Shown here one piece after another: positions 33,311 through 41,832 of a DNA stretch of 64,000 nucleotides; the first letter of the stretch is position 1, and each line of letters opens with the position of its first letter. The DNA is from Streptomyces goshikiensis. GTDB lineage: Bacteria; Actinomycetota; Actinomycetes; Streptomycetales; Streptomycetaceae. The translations under genes were made by a program, and so were the position numbers. The notes beneath the pieces were generated by a model. The model saw nothing but the letters and a program-made list of their open reading frames with translations, had not been told where the DNA came from and ran no database searches. The stretch spans positions 458,382 through 522,381 of the forward strand of contig NZ_BMVE01000006.1 in the NCBI RefSeq assembly GCF_014650555.1. Direction: 5' to 3'.

Positions 33311-34426
33311 GTGGTTCTCAAAACCTTCGGCTGGTCGTTCGCAGTCACTGCGCTCGGTCTGGTCGCAGCGGTGTTCTACGGGGGATGGACCGCTTTCGGG
33401 ATCGTCGCGATCCTGACCGTCCTTGAGATCTCGCTGTCCTTCGACAACGCGGTGGTCAATGCCGGAATCCTGAAGAAGATGAATGCCTTCTGGCAGAAGA
33501 TCTTCCTCACGGTCGGCGTGCTCATCGCGGTCTTCGGCATGCGACTGGTCTTCCCCGTCGTCATCGTCGCGATCAGCGCCAAGATCGGGCCCATTGAGGC
33601 CGTCGATCTGGCCTTGAACGACAAGAACATGTACGAACAGCTGGTCACGGACGCTCACCCGTCCATTGCCGCCTTCGGCGGAATGTTCCTTCTGATGATC
33701 TTCCTCGACTTCATCTTCGAGGACCGCGACATCAAGTGGCTCGCCTGGCTGGAGCGTCCGCTGGCCAAGCTGGGCAAGATCGACATGCTGTCGGCGTGCA
33801 TCGCTCTGATCGTCCTGGTCATCACCTCGATGACCTTCGCGGCCAACGCGCACCAGCACGGCGGCGTGCACGTGGACAAGGCGCAGACGGTCCTCGTCTC
33901 CGGCATCCTCGGCCTGATCACCTACATGGTGGTCGGTGGCCTCTCCGGCTACTTCGAGAACAAGCTGGAGGAAGAGGAGGAGGCCGAGCACGAGGCCGAG
34001 GAAGAGGCCAAGAAGACCGGCAAGCCCGTCTCGGCCGTGGCCATGGCCGGCAAGGCCGCGTTCTTCATGTTCCTCTACCTCGAAGTCCTCGACGCCTCCT
34101 TCTCCTTCGACGGGGTCATCGGCGCCTTCGCCATCACCAACGACATCGTGCTCATGGCCCTCGGCCTCGGCATCGGTGCCATGTACGTCCGTTCGCTGAC
34201 GGTCTACCTGGTCCGCCAGGGCACCCTCGACGACTACGTCTACCTGGAGCACGGCGCGCACTACGCCATCGGCGCGCTCGCCGTGATCCTGCTCGTCACC
34301 ATCCAGTACGAGATCAACGAGGTCATCACCGGCCTCGTCGGCGTCGTGCTGATCGGATGGTCCTTCTGGTCCTCCGTGCGCCGCAACAAGCGCCTGGAGC
34401 TGGAGGGATCCCCCGCGGAGGCATGA
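33311..34426 (+). CDS. TerC family (DUF475) integral membrane protein
   Basis: A 371-residue protein with about nine hydrophobic segments. Two inverted copies of the TerC signature are present: VLEISLSFDNAVVNAGIL near residue 36-53 and the later LEVLDASFSFDGVIGAFAI near 258-276. The conserved Asp/Asn pair in SFDNAV and SFDGVI is the expected metal-interacting site. A central acidic cytoplasmic loop (KLEEEEEAEHEAEEEAKK) is notable. TerC-type proteins partner with TerD proteins at the membrane, and some export manganese. The GTG at 33311 gives the VLKTFGWSFA start typical of relatives. A very strong hairpin follows the stop. Confidence 0.93.
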   Translation: MVLKTFGWSFAVTALGLVAAVFYGGWTAFGIVAILTVLEISLSFDNAVVNAGILKKMNAFWQKIFLTVGVLIAVFGMRLVFPVVIVAISAKIGPIEAVDLALNDKNMYEQLVTDAHPSIAAFGGMFLLMIFLDFIFEDRDIKWLAWLERPLAKLGKIDMLSACIALIVLVITSMTFAANAHQHGGVHVDKAQTVLVSGILGLITYMVVGGLSGYFENKLEEEEEAEHEAEEEAKKTGKPVSAVAMAGKAAFFMFLYLEVLDASFSFDGVIGAFAITNDIVLMALGLGIGAMYVRSLTVYLVRQGTLDDYVYLEHGAHYAIGALAVILLVTIQYEINEVITGLVGVVLIGWSFWSSVRRNKRLELEGSPAEA

Positions 34427-34451
34427 CCGCGGCGGTAATGCGGAACGCTCC

Positions 34452-34501
34452 AGAGCGGGGCGGCCCGCGGGGTCTGCGGACCCTGCGGGCCGCCCCGCTC
34501 T
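34452..34501 (+). terminator. Very strong hairpin terminator after TerC-like gene
   Basis: A 23-bp stem (34452-34474 with 34479-34501) has one G-T pair and a TGCG loop, followed by TT. Confidence 0.92.
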
Positions 34502-34537
34502 TTCCGTAAGGCCAGAGGGACCAGGGGGGAAACAGGG

Positions 34538-35278
34538 ATGGGATTCTTCGACGGGCTCAGGGGCGCGCGCGCCATGCAGTTCCAGTCGGGCAACGCCTCG
34601 TCGAACGCGATCGAGCTGACCCGGCGGCAGCCGACGGTGTCGCTCGCCAAGCAGGGGGCGGTGCACGGCAACCTGCGGGTCAACCTGTCGTGGCGGATGC
34701 GCACGTCCGACATAGGGGGCCGCTCGGGCCAGGGCGGCGGGCTGCTGCGGCACCCGTTCAAGCTGTTCAAGCCGGACATGGTGCAGGCGCACACCCAGGG
34801 CATGGTCAATGTCGACCTCGACATCGGCTGCCTCTTCGAGCTCACCGACGGCACCCGGGGCGTCGTCCAGCCGCTCGGCAACCTCCACGGCGACATCAAC
34901 AGCCCGCCGTACGTGAAGCTCAGCGGCGACGACCGGTTCGGGGCGCCTTCGGGCGAGACGATCTTCGTCAACCTCGACCATGCCGACGAGATCAAGCGGC
35001 TGCTCGTCTTCGTCTACATCTACGACCAGACCCCGGCCTTCGACCGGACGCACGCCCTGGTCACCCTCTACCCGAGCACCGGGCCGCGGATCGAGATCGC
35101 CCTGGACGAGCGGCATCCGCAGGCGCGCTCCTGCGCCGTGGTCTCGCTGGAGAAGGTCAAGGGCGAGCTGATGGTGCGGCGCGAGGTGAAGTTCGTGTAC
35201 GGGTTCCAGGCCGAGCTGGACCGGCTGTACGGGTGGGGCCTCCAGTGGGGGCGGGGCTACAAGAGCACCAAGGCCTGA
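34538..35278 (+). CDS. TerA-like/TerD-superfamily tellurium resistance protein
   Basis: A 246-residue soluble protein. The conserved parts are MGFFDGLRGARAMQF, PTVSLAKQGAVHGNLRVNLSW near 34-54 and NVDLDIGCLFELTDGTRG near 90-107. The last has the acidic loop position of the TerD fold but fewer Asp residues than TerD itself. This matches the TerA-like branch that accompanies terD genes. It has its own ATG with AGGGGGG about 8-14 bases upstream and lies after a strong terminator, so it has a separate promoter. Its role, probably as a non-calcium partner in the Ter complex, is inferred from family and neighbours. Confidence 0.9.
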   Translation: MGFFDGLRGARAMQFQSGNASSNAIELTRRQPTVSLAKQGAVHGNLRVNLSWRMRTSDIGGRSGQGGGLLRHPFKLFKPDMVQAHTQGMVNVDLDIGCLFELTDGTRGVVQPLGNLHGDINSPPYVKLSGDDRFGAPSGETIFVNLDHADEIKRLLVFVYIYDQTPAFDRTHALVTLYPSTGPRIEIALDERHPQARSCAVVSLEKVKGELMVRREVKFVYGFQAELDRLYGWGLQWGRGYKSTKA

Positions 35279-35338
35279 ACCGCGGCGGGAGCGGCGCCGG
35301 GCCCCGGTGTGCCCGGGGCCCTTGGGAGCCGGAGGCCG

Positions 35339-36118
35339 TCAGCGGCGGATGAACTGGGGGCCCTGGACCGGCAGGCGGAACGTCGGGTCGCCGGCCGGGA
35401 CCGGGACCGGTACCGGGGCCGGCGAGACCGGCTGCGGGTACCCGTACGCGGGCGGCACGGCCGGCGGGGCCTGCGTGGGCGGCGCCGGCGGCGGGGTCGG
35501 CGGGCGCATCGCCGCCGTCCGGTCGGTCGAGGGGCCCGCCGCGGCGGCCCCCGCCTCCGGGGCGTTCTCGTCCACGGAGATCCCGTGGTCGGTCGCCAGC
35601 CCCACCAGGCCGTCCGAGTAGCCCTCGCCCAGCGCGCGGAACTTCCAGCCCTCGCCCCGGCGGTACAGCTCCCCGCAGATCAGCGCCGTCTCGGCGCCCG
35701 TCTCGGGCCGTACGTCGAAGTGGGCCAGCGGCTCGGAGCCGCCCGTCGAGGTGGCGTCGTAGAGCAGGATCCGCAGGTCCCGCACCCGCTCGAAGGGCAC
35801 GTCCTCGGCGGAGGCGACGACCAGGATCCGGTCCACCGCGGGGGGCACGGAGCGCAGGTCCGCCTGCACGGCGTCGGTGATCCCGTCGCCGATCTGCTTC
35901 TTGCCCAGGCGCCACACGGCGCCGGAGGGGTGCCGGGGCTGGTTGTAGAAGACGAAGTCCTCGTCCGAACGCACACGCCCGTCCGCCCCCACGAGCAGCG
36001 CCGAGGCGTCCACGTCCGGTACCTCGGGGCCGGTGGTCCAGCGCAGCACCGCCCGGACCGCCACGGCGGTCACCGGGATGTTCGAGCCCTTCTGCATCGC
36101 GTGCGTCATGCCCGTCAT
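35339..36118 (-). CDS. TerD family protein with proline-rich C-terminal tail
   Basis: A 259-residue protein. Residues 1-180 are a TerD domain: MQKGSNIPV start, PDVDASALLVGADGRV calcium-loop region, FRALGEGYSDGLVGLATDHGI closing strand. The loop keeps fewer acidic residues (DVDASA) than the two terD copies, so calcium binding may be weaker. Residues 190-259 are Pro/Ala-rich (PPTPPPAPPTQAPP) and probably disordered. The ATG at 36116-36118 has GGGAGGG 6-7 bases upstream. It is the only Ter gene on the minus strand, divergent from the HpcH/HpaI lyase, and shares that intergenic control region. Confidence 0.9.
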   Translation of the reverse strand: MTGMTHAMQKGSNIPVTAVAVRAVLRWTTGPEVPDVDASALLVGADGRVRSDEDFVFYNQPRHPSGAVWRLGKKQIGDGITDAVQADLRSVPPAVDRILVVASAEDVPFERVRDLRILLYDATSTGGSEPLAHFDVRPETGAETALICGELYRRGEGWKFRALGEGYSDGLVGLATDHGISVDENAPEAGAAAAGPSTDRTAAMRPPTPPPAPPTQAPPAVPPAYGYPQPVSPAPVPVPVPAGDPTFRLPVQGPQFIRR

Positions 36119-36314
36119 CCTGCCCTCCCGGGCCCGGACCGGACAATGCGGCCCCCCTCCGGGCGTGTCAGCGGCCTTGTCCCCGTCCGAAGACGTGGGC
36201 ATGGTGCATGAGGGTTACCTGAACTTCATGTGCTTGAGGAACTCTTGAATCACATTCGTACGTACTATTACCGGCCATGCCAGATGGGCCGCCGAGGCAG
36301 TACGAGGGAAGCAC

Positions 36315-37481
36315 ATGCGTCACTTCGGGCACATAGCGCCCACGGTCCGCAAGGACCTCTTCCACCAGGAGCCGGCCGAGTTCACCGCCGCCTCCCCCGC
36401 CCGCATACTCGCGGCCGCCCTCGGGGCCACCCTCTACAGCCCCGCCACCCGCCCCAGCCTCGCGGCGGACATCCGCAAGCAGGCCGCCCGCGGGGTCGTC
36501 TCCATGGTCCTCTGCCTGGAGGATTCGATCTCCGACGCCGACGTGCGGGGCGGCGAGGACAACCTCGTCCGGCAGTTCGCCGAGCTCGACGGCGACGCCG
36601 ACGAGCACCCGCTCCTGTTCATCCGGGTCCGCGAACCCGAGCAGATCCCCGACCTGGTGCGCCGGCTCGGCGGCACCGCTAGCCGGCTGGCCGGATTCGT
36701 ACTCCCCAAGTTCGGCGAACACCGCGGCATCGGCTTCCTCGACGCCGTCGCCGAGGCGGAGACGAGCGCCGGGCTGCCCCGGCTGTATGCCATGCCGGTC
36801 CTGGAGACCCCCGAGCTGCTGCACCTCGAAACCCGCGTCGAGACCCTCTCCGGCATCTCCCGCACGGTCAACGACTACCGCGAGCGGGTCCTGGCCCTGC
36901 GCCTCGGCGTCACCGACTTCTGCTCCGCCTACGGCCTGCGCCGCACCCCCGACATGACCGCCTACGACGTCCAGATCGTCGCGGGCGTCATCGCCGACGT
37001 CGTCAACGTGCTCAGCCGCGCCGACGGCACCGGCTTCACCGTCACCGGCCCGGTCTGGGAGTACTTCCGCAGCCAGCAGCGCCTCTTCAAGCCCCAGCTG
37101 CGCCGCAGCCCCTTCCTGGAGGAGGGCGTCGAGGAACTGCGCACCGCCCTCATCGAGCACGACCTCGACGGGCTGCTCCGCGAGATCGAGCTCGACCGGG
37201 CCAACGGGCTGCTGGGCAAGACCTGCATCCACCCCGCCCACGTCACGCCCGTGCACGCGCTGTCCGTGGTCTCCCACGAGGAATTCAGCGACGCCCAGGA
37301 CATCCTGCGACCCGAGCGCGGCGGCGGCGGGGTGCTGCGCTCGGCTTATACGAACAAAATGAACGAGGTGAAGCCCCACCGGGCCTGGGCCGAGCGCACC
37401 ATGCTGCGCGCGGAGGTCTTCGGTGTGGCGAAGGAGGAGGTCGGCTTCGTCGACCTCCTGACGGCCGGGCTCCAGGTGTGA
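36315..37481 (+). CDS. HpcH/HpaI aldolase/citrate lyase family protein (Ter operon)
   Basis: A 388-residue TIM-barrel lyase. The Arg and Glu/Asp metal-ligand positions appear in MVLCLEDSISDADV (residues 63-76) and in RLYAMPVLETPELL near 155-168. The final part keeps GKTCIHPAHV, a CoA/metal-site motif of the citrate-lyase beta-like group. In Ter systems this family occurs with phosphoribosyltransferase, PELOTA and HAD proteins, and comparative genomics has linked that set to making a nucleotide-like metabolite. The exact reaction is unknown. It is the first gene of a three-gene block joined by GTGA overlaps. Confidence 0.9.
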   Translation: MRHFGHIAPTVRKDLFHQEPAEFTAASPARILAAALGATLYSPATRPSLAADIRKQAARGVVSMVLCLEDSISDADVRGGEDNLVRQFAELDGDADEHPLLFIRVREPEQIPDLVRRLGGTASRLAGFVLPKFGEHRGIGFLDAVAEAETSAGLPRLYAMPVLETPELLHLETRVETLSGISRTVNDYRERVLALRLGVTDFCSAYGLRRTPDMTAYDVQIVAGVIADVVNVLSRADGTGFTVTGPVWEYFRSQQRLFKPQLRRSPFLEEGVEELRTALIEHDLDGLLREIELDRANGLLGKTCIHPAHVTPVHALSVVSHEEFSDAQDILRPERGGGGVLRSAYTNKMNEVKPHRAWAERTMLRAEVFGVAKEEVGFVDLLTAGLQV

Positions 37482-40096
37482 GCGGGGCCTTGACCACGGA
37501 GAGAGGCAAGAAGATCGACACGGTGTGGTCGGGAACCTGGGTCGCTGACCGGCTGGGCGTGAGCCTCCAGGAGGGCGGCGACCCGGCCGCCCCGCGGCTG
37601 GACGCCCTGCTCGGGCTGGCGCTGCGCCGCAATCCCAAGCGGGCGCACCTGCTGGTCTCACGGGTGCTGGGCAAGCACGTCCCGCAGTCCCCGGAGGCCG
37701 TCTACGCCGCCGGGTACGGGCTCGGCGAGCGCGTCCGGGCCCTGCTGGGCGACGGGGCGGCGGCCGCCGCGGTGGTCCTCGGGTACGCGGAGACCGCCAC
37801 CGGGCTCGGCCACTGCGTCGCCGACGGCCTCGCCCTCGCCCCCTACCTGCACTCCACCCGCCGCCCCGTGCCGGGCGTGGAGCCCGCCGGCGGGTTCGAG
37901 GAGGCCCACTCGCACGCCACCTCGCACCTGCTGCTGCCCGAGGATCCGGAGCTGCTCGCCGGCGGCGGGCCGCTGGTGCTGGTCGACGACGAGTTCTCCA
38001 CCGGCAACACCGTGCTGAACACCATCGCCGACCTGCACGCCCGCCACCCGCGCGGGCACTACGTCGTCGTCGCCCTCGTGGACATGCGCTCCCCGGCCGA
38101 CCGCGACCGGCTGACCGCCTTCGCCGAGGGCCTCGGCGCCCGCATCGACCTCGTCGCCCTGGCCCGCGGCACGGTCAGCCTCCCCGAGGGGGTCCTCGCC
38201 AAGGGGCAGGCGCTGGTCGAGGAGTACGAGACCCGGGGCGCGGCGGGCGACGCCGACGGCCCGGCGGCCGTGGTGGGGTCCGGGGCGGGGGCTGCGTCCG
38301 GATCGCGGTCCGCCGCCGAGTCCGGGGCCGGGTTCGGGTCGGTGGCGGGGCCCGCCGCCGGGTCCGTGGCCGCCGTCGAGCGGGTCGCGCTCGGCTGGCC
38401 CGGCGGGCTCCCCGACGGTGGCCGCCACGGCTTCGCCCCCGCCGACCGCGACCGGCTGGAGGCGGCGCTGCCCGCGCTGGCCGGGCGGATCGCCGCCGCG
38501 CTGGGACCGGAGCCCGGGCGGGTCCTCGTACTCGGCAACGAGGAGCTCATGTACGCGCCGCTGCGCCTCGCGCGGGCCCTGGAGGAGTCCGGGGCCGCCC
38601 GCGAGGTGCGGTTCTCGACCACCACCCGCTCGCCCGTCCTCGCCGTCGACGACCCCGGCTACGCCATCCGCACCCGGCTCGTCTTCCCCGCCCACGACGA
38701 CCCGGCCGACGGGCCCGGCGACCGGTACGCCTACAACGTCGCGGGCGCCGGGTTCGACGCGGTCGTCGCCGTCGTCGACGGGGCGGGCGACACCGCCGCG
38801 CTGCACGCCCCCGACGGGCTCCTCGCCCGGCTCGCGCCGCACACCGGCCGGGTCCTGCTGGCCGTCGTACCGTCGTACGAGCCCGCGCCCGCGCCGGTAC
38901 CCGCGCCCGTGTCCGTACCCGCAACCGTTCCCGTACTCGACCGGCAGGAGCCGATCATGTCCGAGCCCCTGCGCGGGCCCGCCTTCTCCTCGTACGCCCC
39001 CGAGGACGTCGGCTGGCTGCTCCAGGACTTCTCCGACGTCGAGCTGGAGGCCCCCACCGAGGAGCGCGAGGAGGCCATCCAGGCGGGCGGCGCCCACTAC
39101 GCCGAGTCCCTGCCGGTCGAGTACCAGCCCAGCCCCGCCTACCAGGAGCTCTACCAGAGCGCCCTGACCGCCTCCGCGGCCCGAATAGCCCGGGCCGTCG
39201 GCACCGTCACCGAGACCGTCCTCGCCGAGCGGACCCCCTCCCCGGTGCTGGTCTCGCTGGCCCGCGCCGGCACCCCCGTCGGCGTGCTGATGCGCCGCTG
39301 GGCCCGGGCCCGGCACGGCCTGGACCTGCCGCACTACGCCGTCTCCATCGTGCGCGGCCGCGGCATCGACACCAACGCGCTGCGCTGGCTGGCCGCGCAC
39401 CACGACCCGGCCGACATCGTCTTCGTCGACGGCTGGACCGGCAAGGGCGCGATCACCCGGGAGCTGGCCGCCGCGCTCACCGCGTTCGAGGGGTTCGACC
39501 CGGAGATCGTGGTCCTCGCCGACCCCGGCTCGTGCGTGACCACGTACGGCACCCGGGAGGACTTCCTGATCCCCTCCGCCTGCCTCAACTCCACCGTCTC
39601 CGGACTCGTCTCGCGCACGGTGCTGCGTTCCGACCTGGTCGGACCCGCCGACTTCCACGGTGCGAAGTTCTACCGCGAGCTCGCCGGAGCCGATGTCTCC
39701 GTCGGCTTCGTCGACACCGTCGCCGCCCACTTCGACGAGGTGGCCGAGGCAGTCGACGCCGAGGTCAAGGAGCTGCTCGCGGCCGACCGCGCCCCCACCT
39801 GGGAAGGCTGGGCGGCGGTGGAGCGGATCAGCGAGGAGTACGGCATCCACGACGTGAACCTCGTCAAGCCCGGCGTGGGCGAGACGACCCGCGTACTGCT
39901 GCGCCGCGTGCCCTGGAAGATCCTGGCCCAGCGCGGGGCCGGAGCCGACCTGGACCACGTACGGCTGCTCGCCGAGCAGCGCGGCGTGCCGGTCGAGGAG
40001 GTCGACGGGCTGCCTTACACCTGCGTAGGACTCATCCACCCCCGCTTCACACGCGGCGCCACCGGCGCCGACGGAAAGGCCGTGGCCTCCAAGTGA
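37478..40096 (+). CDS. Fused phosphoribosyltransferase-TRSP and StiP/PELOTA protein of the Ter operon
   Basis: An 872-residue reading frame. Residues 1-250 are a phosphoribosyltransferase with the PRPP loop VLVDDEFSTGNT (167-178). Residues 320-470 fit the associated TRSP-like region, and a Pro/Ala/Val linker (PAPAPVPAPVSVPATVPV) follows near 470-488. From Met494 the sequence matches the StiP family (FSSYAPEDVGWLL) and ends in a PELOTA-type RNA-binding segment. Elsewhere these are usually two genes. Here the frame is open throughout, yet ATG 38957-38959 has a perfect AGGAG six bases upstream, so a separate 379-residue protein may also be made. The GTG start overlaps the previous stop. Confidence 0.88.
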   Translation: MSGALTTERGKKIDTVWSGTWVADRLGVSLQEGGDPAAPRLDALLGLALRRNPKRAHLLVSRVLGKHVPQSPEAVYAAGYGLGERVRALLGDGAAAAAVVLGYAETATGLGHCVADGLALAPYLHSTRRPVPGVEPAGGFEEAHSHATSHLLLPEDPELLAGGGPLVLVDDEFSTGNTVLNTIADLHARHPRGHYVVVALVDMRSPADRDRLTAFAEGLGARIDLVALARGTVSLPEGVLAKGQALVEEYETRGAAGDADGPAAVVGSGAGAASGSRSAAESGAGFGSVAGPAAGSVAAVERVALGWPGGLPDGGRHGFAPADRDRLEAALPALAGRIAAALGPEPGRVLVLGNEELMYAPLRLARALEESGAAREVRFSTTTRSPVLAVDDPGYAIRTRLVFPAHDDPADGPGDRYAYNVAGAGFDAVVAVVDGAGDTAALHAPDGLLARLAPHTGRVLLAVVPSYEPAPAPVPAPVSVPATVPVLDRQEPIMSEPLRGPAFSSYAPEDVGWLLQDFSDVELEAPTEEREEAIQAGGAHYAESLPVEYQPSPAYQELYQSALTASAARIARAVGTVTETVLAERTPSPVLVSLARAGTPVGVLMRRWARARHGLDLPHYAVSIVRGRGIDTNALRWLAAHHDPADIVFVDGWTGKGAITRELAAALTAFEGFDPEIVVLADPGSCVTTYGTREDFLIPSACLNSTVSGLVSRTVLRSDLVGPADFHGAKFYRELAGADVSVGFVDTVAAHFDEVAEAVDAEVKELLAADRAPTWEGWAAVERISEEYGIHDVNLVKPGVGETTRVLLRRVPWKILAQRGAGADLDHVRLLAEQRGVPVEEVDGLPYTCVGLIHPRFTRGATGADGKAVASK
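38946..38959 (+). promoter_or_regulatory. In-frame internal ribosome-binding site and ATG
   Basis: AGGAG at 38946-38950, six bases, then ATG at 38957-38959, in frame with the surrounding 872-codon gene and exactly at the start of the StiP domain. Spacing and sequence are ideal for initiation. Confidence 0.7.
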
Positions 40097-40914
40097 CCGT
40101 CCTGATTGCCAGTGACCTCGACCGCACCCTCATCTACTCGGCGGCCGCCCTCGGCCTGACCATGCCCGACCCGGTGGCCCCGCGGCTGCTGTGCGTCGAG
40201 GTCCACGAGAGCAAGCCGCTGTCGTACATGACGGAGACGGCGGCGGGACTGCTGGCGGAGCTGACCGCCGAGCCCGGCGTGGTGTTCGTCCCGACGACCA
40301 CCCGTACCCGCAAGCAGTACCAGCGCATCCGCTTCCCCGGGCGCCCCGCCCAGTACGCGATCTGCGCCAACGGCGGGCAGCTCCTGGTCGACGGGGTCCC
40401 CGACCGGGACTGGCGCCGCCAGGTCGCGGGGCGGCTCGCGGCGGAGTGCGCTCCGCTGGAGGAGGTGCACGCGCACCTGCTGGCCACGGCCGATCCGGCC
40501 TGGCTGCGCAAGGCGCGGCTGGCGGAGGACCTCTTCGCGTACCTGGTGGTCGAGCGGGCGCTGGTCCCCGAGGAGTGGCTCAAGGCCCTCGTGGACTGGT
40601 CCGAGGCCCGCGGCTGGGCCGTCTCCCTCCAGGGCCGGAAGATCTACGCCGTGCCGCGTCCGCTGACCAAGAGCGCGGCGATGCGCGAGGTGGCCCGGCG
40701 CACCGGGGCGACCGAGACCCTGGCCGCCGGCGACTCGCTGCTCGACGCGGACCTGCTGCTCGCGGCGGACCGCGCGTGGCGGCCGGGGCACGGCGAACTG
40801 GCCGACGCGGGCTGGACCGCGCCGAACGTGACGGCGCTGGCGAAGGCCGGCGTCCTGGCGGGCGAGGAAATCGTGCGCGCATTCGGGCGTTCCGCCGGTG
40901 GAACGGGCCGCTGA
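40093..40914 (+). CDS. HAD-family phosphatase of the Ter operon
   Basis: A 273-residue HAD hydrolase. The catalytic motif I is ASDLDRTLIYS (Asp8, Asp10), motif II the TTTRT region near 77-81, and motif IV AAGDSLLDADLL near residue 220. The length and cap type fit Cof/SPP-like small-molecule phosphatases. In Ter operons such enzymes accompany the phosphoribosyltransferase and lyase and probably remove a phosphate from their product. The GTG overlaps the previous stop (GTGA), so it is the third gene of the block. A methyltransferase gene follows 17 bases later. Confidence 0.9.
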   Translation: MTVLIASDLDRTLIYSAAALGLTMPDPVAPRLLCVEVHESKPLSYMTETAAGLLAELTAEPGVVFVPTTTRTRKQYQRIRFPGRPAQYAICANGGQLLVDGVPDRDWRRQVAGRLAAECAPLEEVHAHLLATADPAWLRKARLAEDLFAYLVVERALVPEEWLKALVDWSEARGWAVSLQGRKIYAVPRPLTKSAAMREVARRTGATETLAAGDSLLDADLLLAADRAWRPGHGELADAGWTAPNVTALAKAGVLAGEEIVRAFGRSAGGTGR

Positions 40915-40931
40915 CTCGGCACACTGGGCCC

Positions 40932-41591
40932 ATGACCAAGGGCAACAGCACGAAGATCACCGATGAGCTCTACCAGTACATGCTCGCCCACAACCCCCCG
41001 CTGGACGAGATCCAGCGGGGGCTCGTGGAGACGACGTACGCGAAGTTCCCCGACGCCGCCGGAATGCAGTCGGCGCAGGAGCAGGGCCCGCTGCTGGCCT
41101 TCCTCGTCCGGCTGACGGGCGCCCGCCACATCGTCGAGGTCGGCACCTTCACCGGCTTCTCGGCCCTGTCGATGGCCCAGGCCCTCCCGGCCGGCGGCCG
41201 TCTGATCACCTGCGACGTCTCGGAGGAGTGGACCGCGTACGGCCGCGAGGCCTGGCAGGCCGCCGGGGTCTCCGACCGCGTCGAGCTGCGGATCGGCCCG
41301 GCGCTGGACACCCTGCGCGCCATGCCCGAGGAGCCGCACATCGACATGGCCTACGTGGACGCCGACAAGGAGAGCCAGACCGGCTACTGGGAGGAGCTCG
41401 TACCGCGTCTGCGCCCCGGCGGCCTGATCGTCACCGACAACACGCTCTTCCACGGCTCGGTGCTCGACGAGAACGCCACCGGCTCGGCGGCCGGAGTCCA
41501 GGCCTACAACCGGCACGTCGCCGGGGACGCCCGCATGGACTCCGTCCTGCTGGCGATCTCGGACGGCCTGACGCTGTCGCGCAAGAAGTAG
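40932..41591 (+). CDS. SAM-dependent O-methyltransferase (class I, catechol type)
   Basis: A 219-residue enzyme with SAM motif I VEVGTFTGFSALSMA near residues 63-77, motif acidic DVSEEW, and the metal-site segment AYVDADKESQTGYWE with IVTDNTLFHG (about residues 137-170). This is the COMT/CCoAOMT-like family that methylates hydroxyls next to each other with help from Mg2+. No natural substrate is evident. It begins 17 bases after the HAD gene on the same strand, so it may be read from the Ter operon, although this family has no known link to Ter systems. Confidence 0.93.
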   Translation: MTKGNSTKITDELYQYMLAHNPPLDEIQRGLVETTYAKFPDAAGMQSAQEQGPLLAFLVRLTGARHIVEVGTFTGFSALSMAQALPAGGRLITCDVSEEWTAYGREAWQAAGVSDRVELRIGPALDTLRAMPEEPHIDMAYVDADKESQTGYWEELVPRLRPGGLIVTDNTLFHGSVLDENATGSAAGVQAYNRHVAGDARMDSVLLAISDGLTLSRKK

Positions 41592-41615
41592 CCCGGGGAC
41601 CGTCGTCCCGTCGGT

Positions 41616-41822
41616 TCAGCCGCAGCCCCCGCCACCGCAGCAGCCCCCGGACGGGGCGGGGGCCGCGGCGGCGGCGGTCCCGCCGACGGCGACGGCGGAG
41701 AGCAGTTTGACGGTGTCGGCGTGCCCGGCGGGGCAGTCGGCGGGCGCGGAGGACTCGGCCATCGGACGACTGACCTCGAAGGTGTCGTCGCAGGTCCGGC
41801 AGCGGTATTCGTAACGAGGCAT
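41616..41822 (-). CDS. FmdB-family zinc-ribbon protein
   Basis: A 68-residue protein starting MPRYEYRCRTCDDTFE, the family signature, with CxxC at 8-11 and a second metal-ligand pair around the CPAGH segment. The tail is Gly/Cys-rich (GGCCGGGGCG). FmdB proteins are small zinc-binding proteins proposed to act in gene regulation. It is convergent with the methyltransferase and 10 bases upstream lies the DUF4383 gene end, so the two minus-strand genes may be co-transcribed. Confidence 0.9.
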   Translation of the reverse strand: MPRYEYRCRTCDDTFEVSRPMAESSAPADCPAGHADTVKLLSAVAVGGTAAAAAPAPSGGCCGGGGCG

Positions 41823-41832
41823 GCGGCTGATG

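Noticed and set aside
38457..38925. Antisense arginine-rich frames within the PRTase gene
   Set aside because: They mirror the GC-rich coding strand and have no initiation signals.
40932..41591. Methyltransferase as a fourth member of the Ter biosynthetic operon
   Set aside because: It has a 17-base gap instead of a GTGA overlap, and the family has no known tie to Ter systems. Kept only as a possible read-through gene.
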